Of a DNA stretch of 64,000 nt, positions 1 to 8,482 are shown in pieces. A program made the position numbers and the translations under genes. Under the pieces are notes generated by a model. It was given only the letters and a program-made list of their open reading frames with translations. It was not told the origin of the DNA and searched no databases. Each line of letters begins with the position of its first letter. Position 1 is the first letter of the stretch. This stretch comes from an uncultured Flavobacteriaceae bacterium (GTDB lineage: Bacteria; Bacteroidota; Bacteroidia; Flavobacteriales; Flavobacteriaceae): the NCBI GenBank assembly GCA_947502635.1, contig CANNAN010000013.1, forward strand, positions 62,001 through 126,000. Reading direction: 5' to 3'.

Positions 1-2
1 AC

Positions 3-131
3 GGTAAAGCGAGTGATGGTTTTACTAGAATTATGGATATTGAACCTACCGAGCTCCACCAACGTGTACCATTTATTTGTGGGAGTAAAAATATGGTTGA
101 AAAAGCGGAAGCATTTATGCGGGAGGCATAA
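3..131 (+). CDS. fbp: Fructose-1,6-bisphosphatase class 1, C-terminal end (partial)
   Basis: Only the last 42 codons are inside the window; the gene begins upstream. The frame starting at base 3 reads the typical end of class 1 fructose-1,6-bisphosphatase, with [18 protein letters not shown] and [14 protein letters not shown] before TAA at 129-131. The enzyme removes the 1-phosphate of fructose-1,6-bisphosphate in gluconeogenesis. The last ~25 codons of this gene recur in decayed form at 7014-7087, as part of a duplicated segment. Family assignment rests on this short conserved tail. Confidence 0.85.
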   Translation, partial: GKASDGFTRIMDIEPTELHQRVPFICGSKNMVEKAEAFMREA

Positions 132-155
132 AAGATAACCATCCAATAATTGCAG

Positions 156-308
156 CTATCTTTTGTGTTTTTTATACCAGTGTATGATGACAAATAAAAC
201 CCCAACGATTAAAGCTATTATTTGAACATAAAAATAATCATCATCTTTATCAAAGAGTTGTATGATAACAATAACTAATAGTGGAAGAAACCCAAGGTGT
301 TTTTCCAT
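156..308 (-). CDS. Small membrane protein, 50 aa (copy 1)
   Basis: A minus-strand frame of 50 codons starts at ATG 308-306 and ends with TAG at 158-156. The product starts MEKHLGFLPLLVIVIIQLF, followed by an acidic DKDDD turn and a second hydrophobic stretch (IIALIVGVLFVIIHW), so two membrane segments are likely. The near-identical copy at 7115-7267 keeps the same frame and length, with mostly conservative changes, which argues that it is a real gene. It lies ~20 bp downstream of the lipoprotein gene and is probably co-transcribed. Function unknown. Confidence 0.55.
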   Translation of the reverse strand: MEKHLGFLPLLVIVIIQLFDKDDDYFYVQIIALIVGVLFVIIHWYKKHKR

Positions 309-329
309 GGTAATCACACCAGTTTGTTT

Positions 330-630
330 TTAATTTTTCGCTACAAATTTAATATTCCGAATAACACCATTTTCAACGTGTTTAAATTCCCAATTTTGAC
401 CAACTTTAGCTTTGTCGGATTTGGGTATTGGAGCATCTAGTTCAACTATATAATGTCCTTTTTCCTTGTTTATAAAGATGACTTCAGTAATATTTCCAGG
501 CGAGTTTGTAGACACCAAAGTCATATCAGATATGTCATTTGCAAAATCGTTGTAAAATGATGATAATTTAGAGTTTTTATAATCAGTTAACAGTTTTTTT
601 CTGGTTTCAGTTTTTCTATGTTCTTTTTTT
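330..630 (-). pseudogene. Truncated, frameshifted copy of the 126-aa lipoprotein gene
   Basis: The C-terminal part (ending PKSDKAKVGQNWEFKHVENG) is nearly identical to the intact gene at 7289-7669. Going upstream, the frame stays open through the TETRKKLLTDYKNSK segment. It is then broken by a one-base shortening of an A run (five As instead of six) and cut off near 630, where the IS1182-type remnant begins. No signal peptide remains. It is therefore a 5'-truncated duplicate. Confidence 0.75.
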
Positions 631-633
631 CAT

Positions 634-1180
634 CCCCGTCCGCAGTGGCTAAAGCTTTGTTGTACCCGATCAGCTTATTGTCTATATACTTCAGGTGCCG
701 TTGGGTTTTCTTTTTGTTGTAATTGTTCTTTTTGCTGTTCTGAGCTCTGAGCTAGGTAGAATCATCAGCAATAAGGACAGCTCCAATCAGATCGAAGTCC
801 CTGGCCATGGACACACTTTGCCTAAAGACCCGTTTTATGGCTTTGGGATTGGATTTTCTAAAACGGGATATGGTATTATGGTCTGGTTGCAGGTTCTTTA
901 ACAACCACATAAGCTCAATGTTGCGAACACATTCCTTTTCCAAGGCTCTGGAAGAACGCATGCGGTTCATATAACCATGAATATAAAGTTTTAGTAAATC
1001 CCTGGGATCGTATGGTGGCCTTCCTTGGTTAGGTGCGGTGTCAAAACCTAAGCTGTCCCATTGCAAATTATCAACAAAAGCGTCAATGTACCTCACAGTA
1101 TTGTCCTGCCCAATCATATCATCCAAACAAGTTGTGTATAAAGTGAGCTGTTCTCTAGAATCACCCTGAATATATTTCAT
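634..1180 (-). pseudogene. IS1182-type transposase, N-terminal remnant with nonsense codon
   Basis: From ATG 1180 the first 142 residues match the N-terminal DUF772 region of IS1182-family transposases (RYIDAFVDNL, GRPPYDPRDLLKLYIHGYMN, NHDGTISRF-like PDHNTISRFRK). After ADDST an in-frame TAG (757-755) replaces the usual Lys codon. The same frame then continues with LRAQNSKKNNYNKKK and HLKYIDNKLIGYNKAL until it is cut off near 634. Nonsense mutation plus 3' truncation make it non-functional. It is a different IS1182 lineage from the element at 3.5-5.2 kb. Confidence 0.8.
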
Positions 1181-1633
1181 CTTTTGAAGTTCGTAATTAT
1201 AAACTTAATCACAAAATTTTGATATACTTTTGATATAGTCTGACGGTTCGTTATATGGAAAGTTGTGTTGTTTGAGCGCGAGGATTTTTCCGAAGAAAAT
1301 CAGAAGCAGGCAAACAGAGTAACTAACATTTATTAAGCTAAAAGTAGCAATTTTATATATACTTTGTAACCGTTGCATAAGTCCATAATTTTTAAAATTA
1401 TTACTTCAAATAATCCTTTCCATGCTTTGTAGTTTTTAAGTTAACCGTATCAAGTTAAGAATATTGATTTTCAACAAGGGAGTTACATCACATTTCTTAC
1501 TATTGATTTATTTTTTATTGAAAAATTGGAAACTGATGCAACCATTTCAATTTGGGTCTGTCAATAGTAATAACACGGAAAGGAAATTAATTTCAATAGA
1601 ATTTACAGACGAAACAAACATTTAAAATATGTT
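1181..1633. other. Intergenic stretch upstream of the IS1182 remnant
   Basis: No convincing coding frame is visible. The 5' flank of the IS1182-type remnant should lie here, but no clear terminal repeat was found. At 1365-1376 GTAACCGTTGCA is the reverse complement of the TGCAACGGTTAC string that ends the IS1182-type element at 5220 and the remnants at ~24.9 and 38.9 kb, so this may be a relic of such an end. Confidence 0.3.
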
Positions 1634-1747
1634 ATACCAAATATGAATTAAAATGAGACTTATCTAATTTGAATTATATTTTGTTCAGGTGAAACATGGG
1701 CTAAATAGAAATAAATTACAAGGCTTATTTTAATTCATATTTGGTAT
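1634..1747. mobile_element. MITE-like element with 24-bp terminal inverted repeats
   Basis: The 24 bases at 1634-1657 (beginning ATACCAAATATGAATT) pair with 1724-1747 (ending AATTCATATTTGGTAT) at 22 of 24 positions, enclosing a 66-bp AT-rich core without a reading frame. The total is 114 bp. This is the form of a miniature inverted-repeat element. It lies ~70 bp upstream of the serine hydrolase gene and could affect its expression. A target-site duplication is not certain. Confidence 0.6.
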
Positions 1748-1817
1748 TATTAGGATACTTATATCCTATTCTCATAGCAAATAGAAATATATAAATAAAT
1801 TTTAAAAATAATATTAA

Positions 1818-3008
1818 ATGAAAAAAATAATCACATTACTAACTCTTACATTATTCATTCTTTCTTGCGATAAAAATGATGATGATGCTCCTGATGGACA
1901 TTCAAACCTTACTAATAAATTAAAAAATATATATGAAGAATCTAAGTTGCCCGGATTTTCAATAGCAATTATTAATGACAAAAACATCAGTTACCAAAAC
2001 TCTTATGGATATGCAGATATCAAAGAAAACAAAAAATACACTTCTAATACAATTCAGAATATTGGATCAATTTCCAAAACATTTATAGCCGTAGCTATTA
2101 TGAAAGCAGCAGAACAAGGGAAATTGGATCTGGATGCCAATATCAATAGTTACCTGCCATTTGAGATAAGGAATCCCTATCATTCAGATCTACCCATTAC
2201 CGTTAGGCATTTAGCAACTCATACCTCTGGAATTCTTGATGAACAATACGGAAAAAGCTATGTGTTACAAAATCCATCCGATGTAGATATATCTGATTAT
2301 CCCGAGAATTATCAAGCTTATGCAGAATTCATTAGAATGAATATTGATATGAACTATTCCGTATTTCTGAGAAAAGTTTTATCCGTATCTGGTGAGTGGT
2401 ATACTCAGGATAACTTTTCAGAATATGCTCCGGGAACCCATCATGAATATAGTAATATAGGTGCAGCATTAGCAGCCTATGTTGTAGAGAGTGCTACAGG
2501 AATTACTTACGAAGAGTACGTACGCACTTATATACTTAGGCCACTACAGATGGATGCTTCAGGATGGGGATTTGACGATGTGAATATGGAAAACCATGCT
2601 ACACTTTATTTTACAAAAGATTTTGAAGTTCCAAGATATTCTTTAATTACAAAAGCTGATGGAGGTTTGATAACCAGTATTGCTGATCTAAGTAAATTTT
2701 TAATAGAAATGATAAAAGGATACAAAGGAAAAGGGAAACTGCTTTCTGAAGATTCTTATGAAGAAATGTTCTCAAATCAGAGTAATTATGGTATATCAGT
2801 AACTGAAAGAGGTATTTTTTGGGGTTTTAAAGATACTGGGGAGATTGGTCATTCTGGAGGAGATCGGGGAATTATGTCTGTTGCTACTTTTGATCCTGTA
2901 AAGAATAGAGGGCAGCTATTTATAACCAATATTGGTCAACATTTTGATGAAAGCATAGTATCGTCCATTACAGAAATATGGAATGCAATGACTCAAGAAA
3001 GTTTTTAA
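1818..3008 (+). CDS. Serine hydrolase, beta-lactamase/penicillin-binding family, lipoprotein
   Basis: The 396-residue product has a lipoprotein signal peptide with lipobox Cys17, so it is probably anchored facing the periplasm or cell surface. It has the SxxK motif as SISK (Ser84, Lys87), a Tyr-Ser-Asn motif (EYSNIGAAL, near 212) and a C-terminal HSGG box (near 345). These define the class C beta-lactamase / DD-peptidase / esterase superfamily (beta-lactamase-related serine hydrolases). The substrate cannot be told from sequence; peptidase, esterase and lactamase roles all occur. The gene stands alone. Confidence 0.85.
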   Translation: MKKIITLLTLTLFILSCDKNDDDAPDGHSNLTNKLKNIYEESKLPGFSIAIINDKNISYQNSYGYADIKENKKYTSNTIQNIGSISKTFIAVAIMKAAEQGKLDLDANINSYLPFEIRNPYHSDLPITVRHLATHTSGILDEQYGKSYVLQNPSDVDISDYPENYQAYAEFIRMNIDMNYSVFLRKVLSVSGEWYTQDNFSEYAPGTHHEYSNIGAALAAYVVESATGITYEEYVRTYILRPLQMDASGWGFDDVNMENHATLYFTKDFEVPRYSLITKADGGLITSIADLSKFLIEMIKGYKGKGKLLSEDSYEEMFSNQSNYGISVTERGIFWGFKDTGEIGHSGGDRGIMSVATFDPVKNRGQLFITNIGQHFDESIVSSITEIWNAMTQESF

Positions 3009-3515
3009 TAAACCCCCATCTTAAGCACTTATTTTAAGATGTTTGTACATTGCTCTTGATGAATTCTAACTATAGATTAGCCTATATTTTTTGCAGAGTA
3101 CACAAAGCTCACATAGAATATAAAAAAACTTACAGTTGAATCTTTGCGTTTCTTTATGAGAAGTGATTCACTTGAGATCAATATAATGAACATGCTGATT
3201 AGTTACAAAAACAGATTGTATTCAGTATATATAACCCGTTGTGCATTTAGGATTTTGGATCAAAAAAGCTGTTCTCGATACAATTTTTCTCTATTTCATT
3301 ACGAAAAATCACTCGAACTGACGTTTTTTTAAATTTACATTGTTCTAAATGCACAACGGATTATATTAATATGTTCGAATTTAATAGAAATATTAACAAT
3401 CTTAAAATTAATATCTCTTAAATGCGCAACAGGTTAATTTAGTAAATACAGACCGAATAGAAAATCCTTACGGATTTTCCGAGTAGGCTAGAACCAAGCA
3501 ATTATTTTTACACTC
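3009..3515. other. Intergenic region with an inverted-repeat-bounded segment
   Basis: No supported gene is present; a 62-codon frame at 3144-3332 runs through the repeat at 3236-3359 and has no recognisable features. The stretch holds the 124-bp cassette-like repeat listed separately, and near 3424 TGCGCAACAGGTT resembles another junction sequence. The segment ends at the IS1182-type element. Confidence 0.5.
3236..3359. repeat. 124-bp gene-less segment bounded by a perfect 15-bp inverted repeat
   Basis: CCGTTGTGCATTTAG at 3236-3250 is exactly complementary to CTAAATGCACAACGG at 3345-3359. The ends have the GTT(N)n ... (N)nAAC form seen at the gene segments of the 21.7-39.8 kb island. The core contains an imperfect hairpin (TTCTCGATACAATTTTT against GAAAAATCACTCGAACTGAC), like REP-type intergenic repeats common in flavobacteria. 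No gene is carried. Confidence 0.7.
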
Positions 3516-5220
3516 TGTGTCTGTTGCACAACTATTAGATAAAGATATATAAAAATAGTACCTTTAATTATGCAAGGCAAAAAAGCGTATCAAGAAAAAC
3601 TGTTTGCACAATTTCAACTGAGCTAACGGATGCCCAAGGGAAATTTTTATCGAAGATTAAAGGAAGTTCTGGACCTGGATTATCTGTACGGGTTAACCAA
3701 AAGCTACTATGGAAGTAGCGGCCAAAAGAGTATCGATCCCGTTGTGTTCTTCAAACTGTGTCTGGTGGGATATCTTGAAAATATTATCAGTGACCGTCAA
3801 CTCATCCAGCACAGCAGTATGCGCTTGGATATCCTTTATTTTTTAGGCTATGATATTGATGAAGAACCACTATGGCATTCCACCATTAGTCGTACCCGCC
3901 AATTATATCCAGAATCGGTATTCGAAGGGGTATTTACCAATGTACTTGGTATGTGCGTTTACAAAGGTATGGTAAGCGGGCATACCCAAGCGATAGATTC
4001 GACTCCGATAAAGGCCAATGCCTCTATGGACAGTTTGGAGCTAAAAGTGCCCAAAGAGGATTTGGATAGCTATTTAGAAAAGATTCGTCATATAAGCGCG
4101 ATGGATAAAAAAAAACACCCATAAGGAAGTCCAGTCAAAACACAGCTTCGGTATTGGAAAAGACCATTAGCGCCAGTTCGAAGGAACTACAAGGGATACG
4201 CAGTAGAAACAGACGTTGGCAACTGGATCAGGACCAGCGCCCTGGAGCGGGGAACAAGGGAAGTAAGTACACCTCGAACAAAACACATTACAGCCCGACA
4301 GATCCCGATGCGAGGATAAGTGTCAAGCCGGGCAAGGCAGGAAAGTTGAACTATATGAGCCAGTTGAGCGTGGATACGGGACACCACGTGATCACCGATA
4401 TCAAGGCCTGCCATGCCGACAAGAAGGACAATCAATATCTACCGGACATTGTTGAACGTCTAAAGGAACGGTTGCACAAGCAGGGGCTTATCCGGCGTAA
4501 CTGTGTAGCCGACACGGGTTATAGCAGTGGGGAGAACTATGCTTTTTTAGAAGAAAAAGGATTACGAAGCTTTATACTGCCACACGTTACTTACAAAGGA
4601 GGGCCAGAGGGTTTTGTTTATAATGAAGAAGAAGACCATTATGTTTGTCCACAAGGAAAGGAGATCCCCTTCAAGAAAGTATTTTACGAAGGCCACAATA
4701 AGAATAAAAAGAAAGAATATCGGGCATCTAAGCGTATTTGCCTAGGTTGTCCCATACGTAGTCAATGTTTAAAAAAGAGCCAGGAAAAGCGTATAACGAT
4801 CACGTTTTACAAAGAAGAATATGAACGAAACAACAAACGTATAAACAGCAAACTCGGCCGTTATATGAAATCCAAGCGGCAGAGTACCGTAGAGCCCGTG
4901 TTTGGAACTCTCACTCAGTTTATGGGACTCCGTAAAATCAATACCATTGGAATTGAACAGGCCAATAAGATGATGCACCTCTCAGCAATGGCCTATAACC
5001 TTAAAAAGTACCTGAAATTTATCTCGAAAAGCATAAAAAGAGATGCTAAGGCCCAGAGGTATTTTAAATTAATAGAAAATCTCACAGTTAGACTTCAAAT
5101 AAGGCCTTTAGCTGTCTATAATTTTTACAGTTAAATTAGCTTCCCTTAAAACAAAAGCCCCTTAAAAAGGAGCTCTCGAGTTAAAAGTTATTGCTTTTTA
5201 GTGCCTTGTGCAACGGTTAC
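3516..5220 (+). mobile_element. IS1182-family insertion sequence, degenerate
   Basis: An element of about 1.7 kb is bounded by TGTTGCACAA (3522-3531) and TTGTGCAACG (5206-5215), which pair at 9 of 10 positions. It contains a single transposase gene broken at two places. The 3' end (last part of the transposase plus ~150 bp ending in TTGTGCAACGGTTAC) recurs as fragments near 24.5, 30.0, 35.5 and 38.8 kb. This lineage has therefore been active in the genome. The exact outer ends are inferred from the repeats. Confidence 0.7.
3570..5134 (+). pseudogene. IS1182-family transposase with a nonsense codon and a -1 frameshift
   Basis: The likely original start is ATG 3570, reading MQGKKAYQEKLFAQFQLS, then TAA at 3624-3626 in place of a sense codon. 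The same frame resumes at RMPKGNFYRRL. At 4107-4115 a run of nine As ends the frame (stop 4122-4124); a -1 shift there restores the rest (TPIRKSSQNTASVLEK onward). The core shows QAIDSTPIKANAS, a Cys-rich segment (CLGCPIRSQCLKK) and the C-terminal RQSTVEPVFGTLTQFMGLRK. The A9 run might allow ribosomal slippage, but the nonsense codon favours a pseudogene. Confidence 0.85.
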
Positions 5221-5342
5221 TGGTGTTGCGAACCGTAGCGACACATTCGAGTAAGTATGCCTTGATTCCTCTTTTTTTCATCTGAGTGTGAGACACACCA
5301 GAACAACAGTTTTTATAGGTATTATTAACACGTTGATTTTAG

Positions 5343-5831
5343 TTAAAAGTGTTTTTTTTGTTCAATACCATACATCTTTAATAGATCAACAAGCCCTTTT
5401 TTTATTTTATTCACTTCAGACTGTGGTGTATTCTTTTCTAGGAAAATTTTTATACTAGATGCGTTTTCCCCATTAAAATGTTCTTCGGTTTTTATATTAA
5501 TCTTTTTAGTTTCAATGGAATTATTAGGGAAAAATATTTCAATGTACTTGCTTTCATCTTTTTCCTTGACTGCTATTTCTGAATACTTATTTGCGTCCAA
5601 ATAATAGGCGGTAGAACAAAGCTTGAAAGCGGGACAGAATTGTATAAATTTAATGGTTTTGTTATGTTCAATATCAACTTCCTCAAGTAAATAGTTATAA
5701 TTTTTTTCAACATCATTAAGCTTATAAATATCTATTTTTTCGTTCAGCTCTTTCATCTTTTCCGCTTTAGTTTGACTTGAACATTCTGTGTAGATAAAAA
5801 ATAAAACTAATGCAATAAATAAATTTTTCAT
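5343..5831 (-). CDS. Exported protein of unknown function, 162 aa
   Basis: It has a short N-terminal hydrophobic signal (MKNLFIALVLFFIYTECSSQ), with a Cys at position 17 that could be a lipobox. The rest is Lys/Glu-rich and mixed alpha/beta, and I do not recognise a family. It lies between the end of the IS1182-type element and the gene at 5954, in the same orientation as the latter but ~120 bp away. Role unknown; periplasmic or outer-membrane-attached location is inferred from the signal. Confidence 0.65.
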   Translation of the reverse strand: MKNLFIALVLFFIYTECSSQTKAEKMKELNEKIDIYKLNDVEKNYNYLLEEVDIEHNKTIKFIQFCPAFKLCSTAYYLDANKYSEIAVKEKDESKYIEIFFPNNSIETKKINIKTEEHFNGENASSIKIFLEKNTPQSEVNKIKKGLVDLLKMYGIEQKKHF

Positions 5832-5953
5832 AATTGGATAATATTTTTTAGTTATGGTTAAACGGTATTGTAAGTAGTTGTTATTCGCACATTGCGTTTA
5901 AATAAAAGCTCAAATTCTGTCCACCTTTATTCCAACTATCCATTGCTTTTTCT

Positions 5954-6748
5954 CTAAAAAAGGCTGTGTGTTGGCAAACTTGCTGTTGAAATTGCAAAAT
6001 ATTTACTCTTTTCATTTGATTTTACACTTTCAAGCCATTGTATTGTTACCGCAATTTCTTCAACTTTTTCTGCAAGATAAATTTCATAGGGTTCTAAATT
6101 GACAGTAAACCATCCTAAAAAATTATCTTTTATTTCGAATATAATATTCTCTTGAATTATTAAATGGGTAGGAAGCCCATCTTTAATTTTATAAAAGTTT
6201 ACCCTGAACTTTAAAGATTTGAAGTCATTAGAAGTTATATTAAAATTCAAATCTTTGATATGGCAATTCCGTCTCATTTTGAATTTCATTCCTTTTTCCT
6301 TACTCAATCTATCATCGACACCTTTTTCATTGTATGTGTAAAAGTTTGAGTGCATCAGCCCAAGTCCTTTTGACGTTCTTCCGATTTTTTTAGATTTAAG
6401 TTTTATTTTTTTTGTACTCAAAACAACTTCATCTAATTCCACATTTTTAGGTTGAAGTACAATCGCGTCGATTAATTTATTTAATTCCGAAATTAAATAT
6501 TTTTTGGTTTTAAAACCAACGTATGAAAAAACAACGGTGTCCTTTGAGGTCACTTTGTCATTTAATATAAGTTTGAATAGACCATTTTTATCAGAAACGG
6601 TTCCAACGGTTTTGTTTTTAATTCCAATATTAACATAGGCAAGAGGCTCACTATTCTCTAAGTTTAATACCTTTCCAGATAATGTTTCTTGTTGGGAGTA
6701 AGCTATTACACTTATAAGTCCGATTATTATTGATAAGAAATTTTTCAT
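5954..6748 (-). CDS. Exported carboxypeptidase-like regulatory domain protein
   Basis: I take the start at ATG 6748 because it begins a clear signal peptide (MKNFLSIIIGLISVIAYSQ); an upstream in-frame start has none. Residues ~22-105 form a CarboxypepD_reg-like beta domain (LSGKVLNLENSEPLAYVNIG, GTVSDKNGLFKL, SYVGFKTKKY), the domain found at the N-terminus of many Bacteroidota TonB-dependent receptors and surface proteins. The C-terminal ~140 residues are of unknown fold. No receptor or plug domain follows, so it is a stand-alone exported protein. Exact function unknown. Confidence 0.75.
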   Translation of the reverse strand: MKNFLSIIIGLISVIAYSQQETLSGKVLNLENSEPLAYVNIGIKNKTVGTVSDKNGLFKLILNDKVTSKDTVVFSYVGFKTKKYLISELNKLIDAIVLQPKNVELDEVVLSTKKIKLKSKKIGRTSKGLGLMHSNFYTYNEKGVDDRLSKEKGMKFKMRRNCHIKDLNFNITSNDFKSLKFRVNFYKIKDGLPTHLIIQENIIFEIKDNFLGWFTVNLEPYEIYLAEKVEEIAVTIQWLESVKSNEKSKYFAISTASLPTHSLF

Positions 6749-6839
6749 TATAGTTGTTGGTTTTTGTTTAGTTGTCAATACTAAAAAATCAAAAACCAAC
6801 TTTTAGTTAAGAATTTAATAATTGGGAAAATCTTAAGAT

Positions 6840-7013
6840 TTAGATGATGAATTTCTTGCTTTCAAGGATGTTCTTAAGAGTTAAACAGATATTTAACGAT
6901 AATCTATAAACCCAAGTTTGCCATTTGGAATCTCCATGAAACTTATCTTTGCTTCTCCAGATCTGCAGACAGACTTCCTGATAATAATCCTTAAGATCTT
7001 CTTGATGGGCTAA
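6840..7013 (-). pseudogene. ECF sigma factor fragment (region 2)
   Basis: The minus frame reads EDLKDYYQEVCLQIWRSKDK and WQTWVYRLSLNICLTL, a good match to region 2 of extracytoplasmic-function sigma-70 factors (the DxxQExxLxxW and TWxYRIxxN signatures). Upstream codons run into the decayed fbp tail of the duplicated segment. Downstream, the frame ends after ESKKFII with no region 4. Both ends are missing, so it is a remnant created by the rearrangement that brought in the duplication. Confidence 0.7.
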
Positions 7014-7590
7014 ACCAACGTGAACCATTTATTTGTGGAAGTAAAAATATGGTTGGAAAGACGGAAACGTTTATGCGGAAGACATAAAATATACCCACTT
7101 AATATAATAGATAACTATCTTTTATATTTTTGATATAAGTGTACGATAACAAATAAAACCCCAACTATTAAAGCTATTATTTGAACATAAAAATAATCAT
7201 CATCTTTATCAAAGAGTTGTATGATAACAATAACTAATAGTGGAAGAAATCCAAGGTGTTTTTTCATGGTAATCACATCCGTTTATTTTTAATTTTTCGC
7301 TACAAATTTAATATCTCGAATAACACCATTTTCAACGTGTTTAAATTCCCAATTTTGACCAACTTTAGCTTTGTCGGATTTAGGTATTGGAGCATCTAGT
7401 TCAACTATATAATGTCCTTTTTCTTTGTTTATAAACATGACTTCAGTAATATTCCCAGGCGAGTTTGTAGATACCAAAGTCATATCAGATATGTCATTTG
7501 TAAAATCGTTGTAAAATGATGATAATTTAGAGTTTTTATAATCAGTTAACAGTTTTTTTCTGGTTTCAGTTTTTTCTATAATTTCTTTTT
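7014..7590. repeat. Right copy of the duplicated fbp-tail segment
   Basis: This copy corresponds to 58-630. Its fbp tail (7014-7087) is broken: an in-frame comparison shows a Tyr-type codon change at the left edge, and it is fused to a sigma-factor fragment. The 50-aa and lipoprotein genes are intact. Differences between copies in the coding parts are mostly silent or conservative, which suggests that the genes were under selection after duplication. Confidence 0.85.
7115..7267 (-). CDS. Small membrane protein, 50 aa (copy 2)
   Basis: This is the paralogue of the gene at 156-308. It starts at ATG 7267 (MKKHLGFLPLLVIVIIQLF) and ends with TAG at 7117-7115, with the same length and two hydrophobic segments. 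It begins 22 bp after the stop of the lipoprotein gene at 7289 and is probably its downstream operon partner. Function unknown. Confidence 0.6.
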   Translation of the reverse strand: MKKHLGFLPLLVIVIIQLFDKDDDYFYVQIIALIVGVLFVIVHLYQKYKR

Positions 7591-7669
7591 TGTCAACTTT
7601 TTCATGCTTCTGCACACAGGAAAATGTAAATAGTAGAAGTCCAATAATTGTTATAGTAATTTGTTTCAT
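7289..7669 (-). CDS. Small lipoprotein, 126 aa, intact copy
   Basis: The signal peptide MKQITITIIGLLLFTFSC ends in a lipobox Cys18, followed by a Lys/Glu-rich linker to ~residue 45. A compact C-terminal domain of ~75 residues (FINKEKGHYIVELDAPIPKS, KVGQNWEFKHVENG) follows. No known family is recognised. A 5'-truncated copy lies at 330-630. The downstream 50-aa membrane protein gene is the likely operon partner. Membrane-anchored location is inferred from the lipobox. Confidence 0.7.
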   Translation of the reverse strand: MKQITITIIGLLLFTFSCVQKHEKVDKKEIIEKTETRKKLLTDYKNSKLSSFYNDFTNDISDMTLVSTNSPGNITEVMFINKEKGHYIVELDAPIPKSDKAKVGQNWEFKHVENGVIRDIKFVAKN

Positions 7670-7752
7670 GATTTTTGTTATGTATGTGTGGTAAAGCTTA
7701 GTATGAGAACGTCAAAGCCTTGTTTTGGAGTGTTCGACATCTAATTTGTTTT

Positions 7753-7995
7753 CTACTGAAACATATTTTTAAGGGCTTTTAGAATAGCGGAAACATTTTC
7801 AAGACTAGCTTCTGGAAACAGATTTTCTCTTAAAAATAGGTCAATGTATAAATAATGGGTTAAATAAAAACTATCTATTTTCAGATAATTCGCTTCTGTC
7901 AAATGTTCGGTTTTGATGTTGATTTTGTCAGATTGAGCATACCCAAAATTTGTGAAGATTGTTAAAAGTAAAAGTGTAATTATTTTTCTATTCAT
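7753..7995 (-). CDS. Small exported protein, 80 aa
   Basis: I choose ATG 7995 because it opens a typical signal peptide (MNRKIITLLLLTIFTNFGYAQ); the longer frame upstream has none. The mature part is only ~60 residues (YLKIDSFYLTHYLYIDLFLR, ASLENVSAILKALKNMFQ) and appears helical. It may be the start of a longer protein whose 3' part was lost. No family is recognised. Confidence 0.5.
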   Translation of the reverse strand: MNRKIITLLLLTIFTNFGYAQSDKINIKTEHLTEANYLKIDSFYLTHYLYIDLFLRENLFPEASLENVSAILKALKNMFQ

Positions 7996-8086
7996 TCTAT
8001 TGGTTTGTATTGTGTGTAACGTCTCTTGTATGGTGCGTTTGCTTCCTGAAGGGAGCAAATGAACTATACAAATTGTTAGCCGCTTT

Positions 8087-8482
8087 TTATTTATTTTTTG
8101 TTGGATTTATTTTCAAATCTAATATTTCAATTACTTCACAATCTGCTGAAAATGTTGCTCCTTCTCTGAAATAACCCTTAACACCAACTCTTATTCTGTC
8201 ATAATGAAAAGGTCGCATTTCATTGTTTATAATCCACATTCTAGCTGTTCCTGATTTAGGAACTGGACGATTATTTTCTAATATTAATTGTCCTTGATTA
8301 TTTTCAAATTCAGGCCAAATCATATACATAGTCTTTTCATTTTCTCCAACAAAGGAAAAATCAGACCGAATCCCTTGATAAGGTTCTCCAGTTTTTCGTC
8401 CGCCATTTTCTTGACTTCTAAATTGATATTTTACTCTGAAATCAGCTTTATGTTTTAATCTTTTCTCGTAAGGTTTGTGCAT
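8087..8482 (-). CDS. EF-Tu domain 3-like protein, 131 aa
   Basis: The product resembles a stand-alone beta-barrel like the C-terminal domain of elongation factor Tu: ENGGRKTGEPYQGIRSDFSF, a central GTARMWIINNEMRPFHYD and RVGVKGYFREGATFSADCEV recall the 'GGR...GYRPQFYF' and 'EGGRTVGAG' segments. It has no GTPase domain and no signal peptide, so it is cytoplasmic. Its ATG overlaps the last base of the AlkB-like gene stop (8482), indicating translational coupling. Function unknown; the similarity is by eye. Confidence 0.5.
   Translation of the reverse strand: MHKPYEKRLKHKADFRVKYQFRSQENGGRKTGEPYQGIRSDFSFVGENEKTMYMIWPEFENNQGQLILENNRPVPKSGTARMWIINNEMRPFHYDRIRVGVKGYFREGATFSADCEVIEILDLKINPTKNK

Larger units (their letters stand above)
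58..630. repeat. Left copy of a ~575-bp duplicated segment
   Basis: This stretch (fbp tail, a 50-codon gene and a truncated lipoprotein gene) matches 7014-7590 in the same order and orientation with few differences. Similarity begins at ACCAACGTG inside fbp and fades near 630, just before the IS1182-type remnant. The left copy keeps an intact fbp end, while the right copy has only a decayed fbp tail. The left copy therefore looks like the original position of the fbp junction. Confidence 0.85.

Noticed and set aside
695-901. 68-codon frame on the plus strand
   Set aside because: It is antisense to the IS1182-type transposase remnant, whose frame is recognisable on the minus strand.
3144-3332. 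62-codon plus-strand frame
   Set aside because: It runs through the inverted-repeat unit at 3236-3359 and has no signal, domain or ribosome site; non-coding repeat is the better reading.
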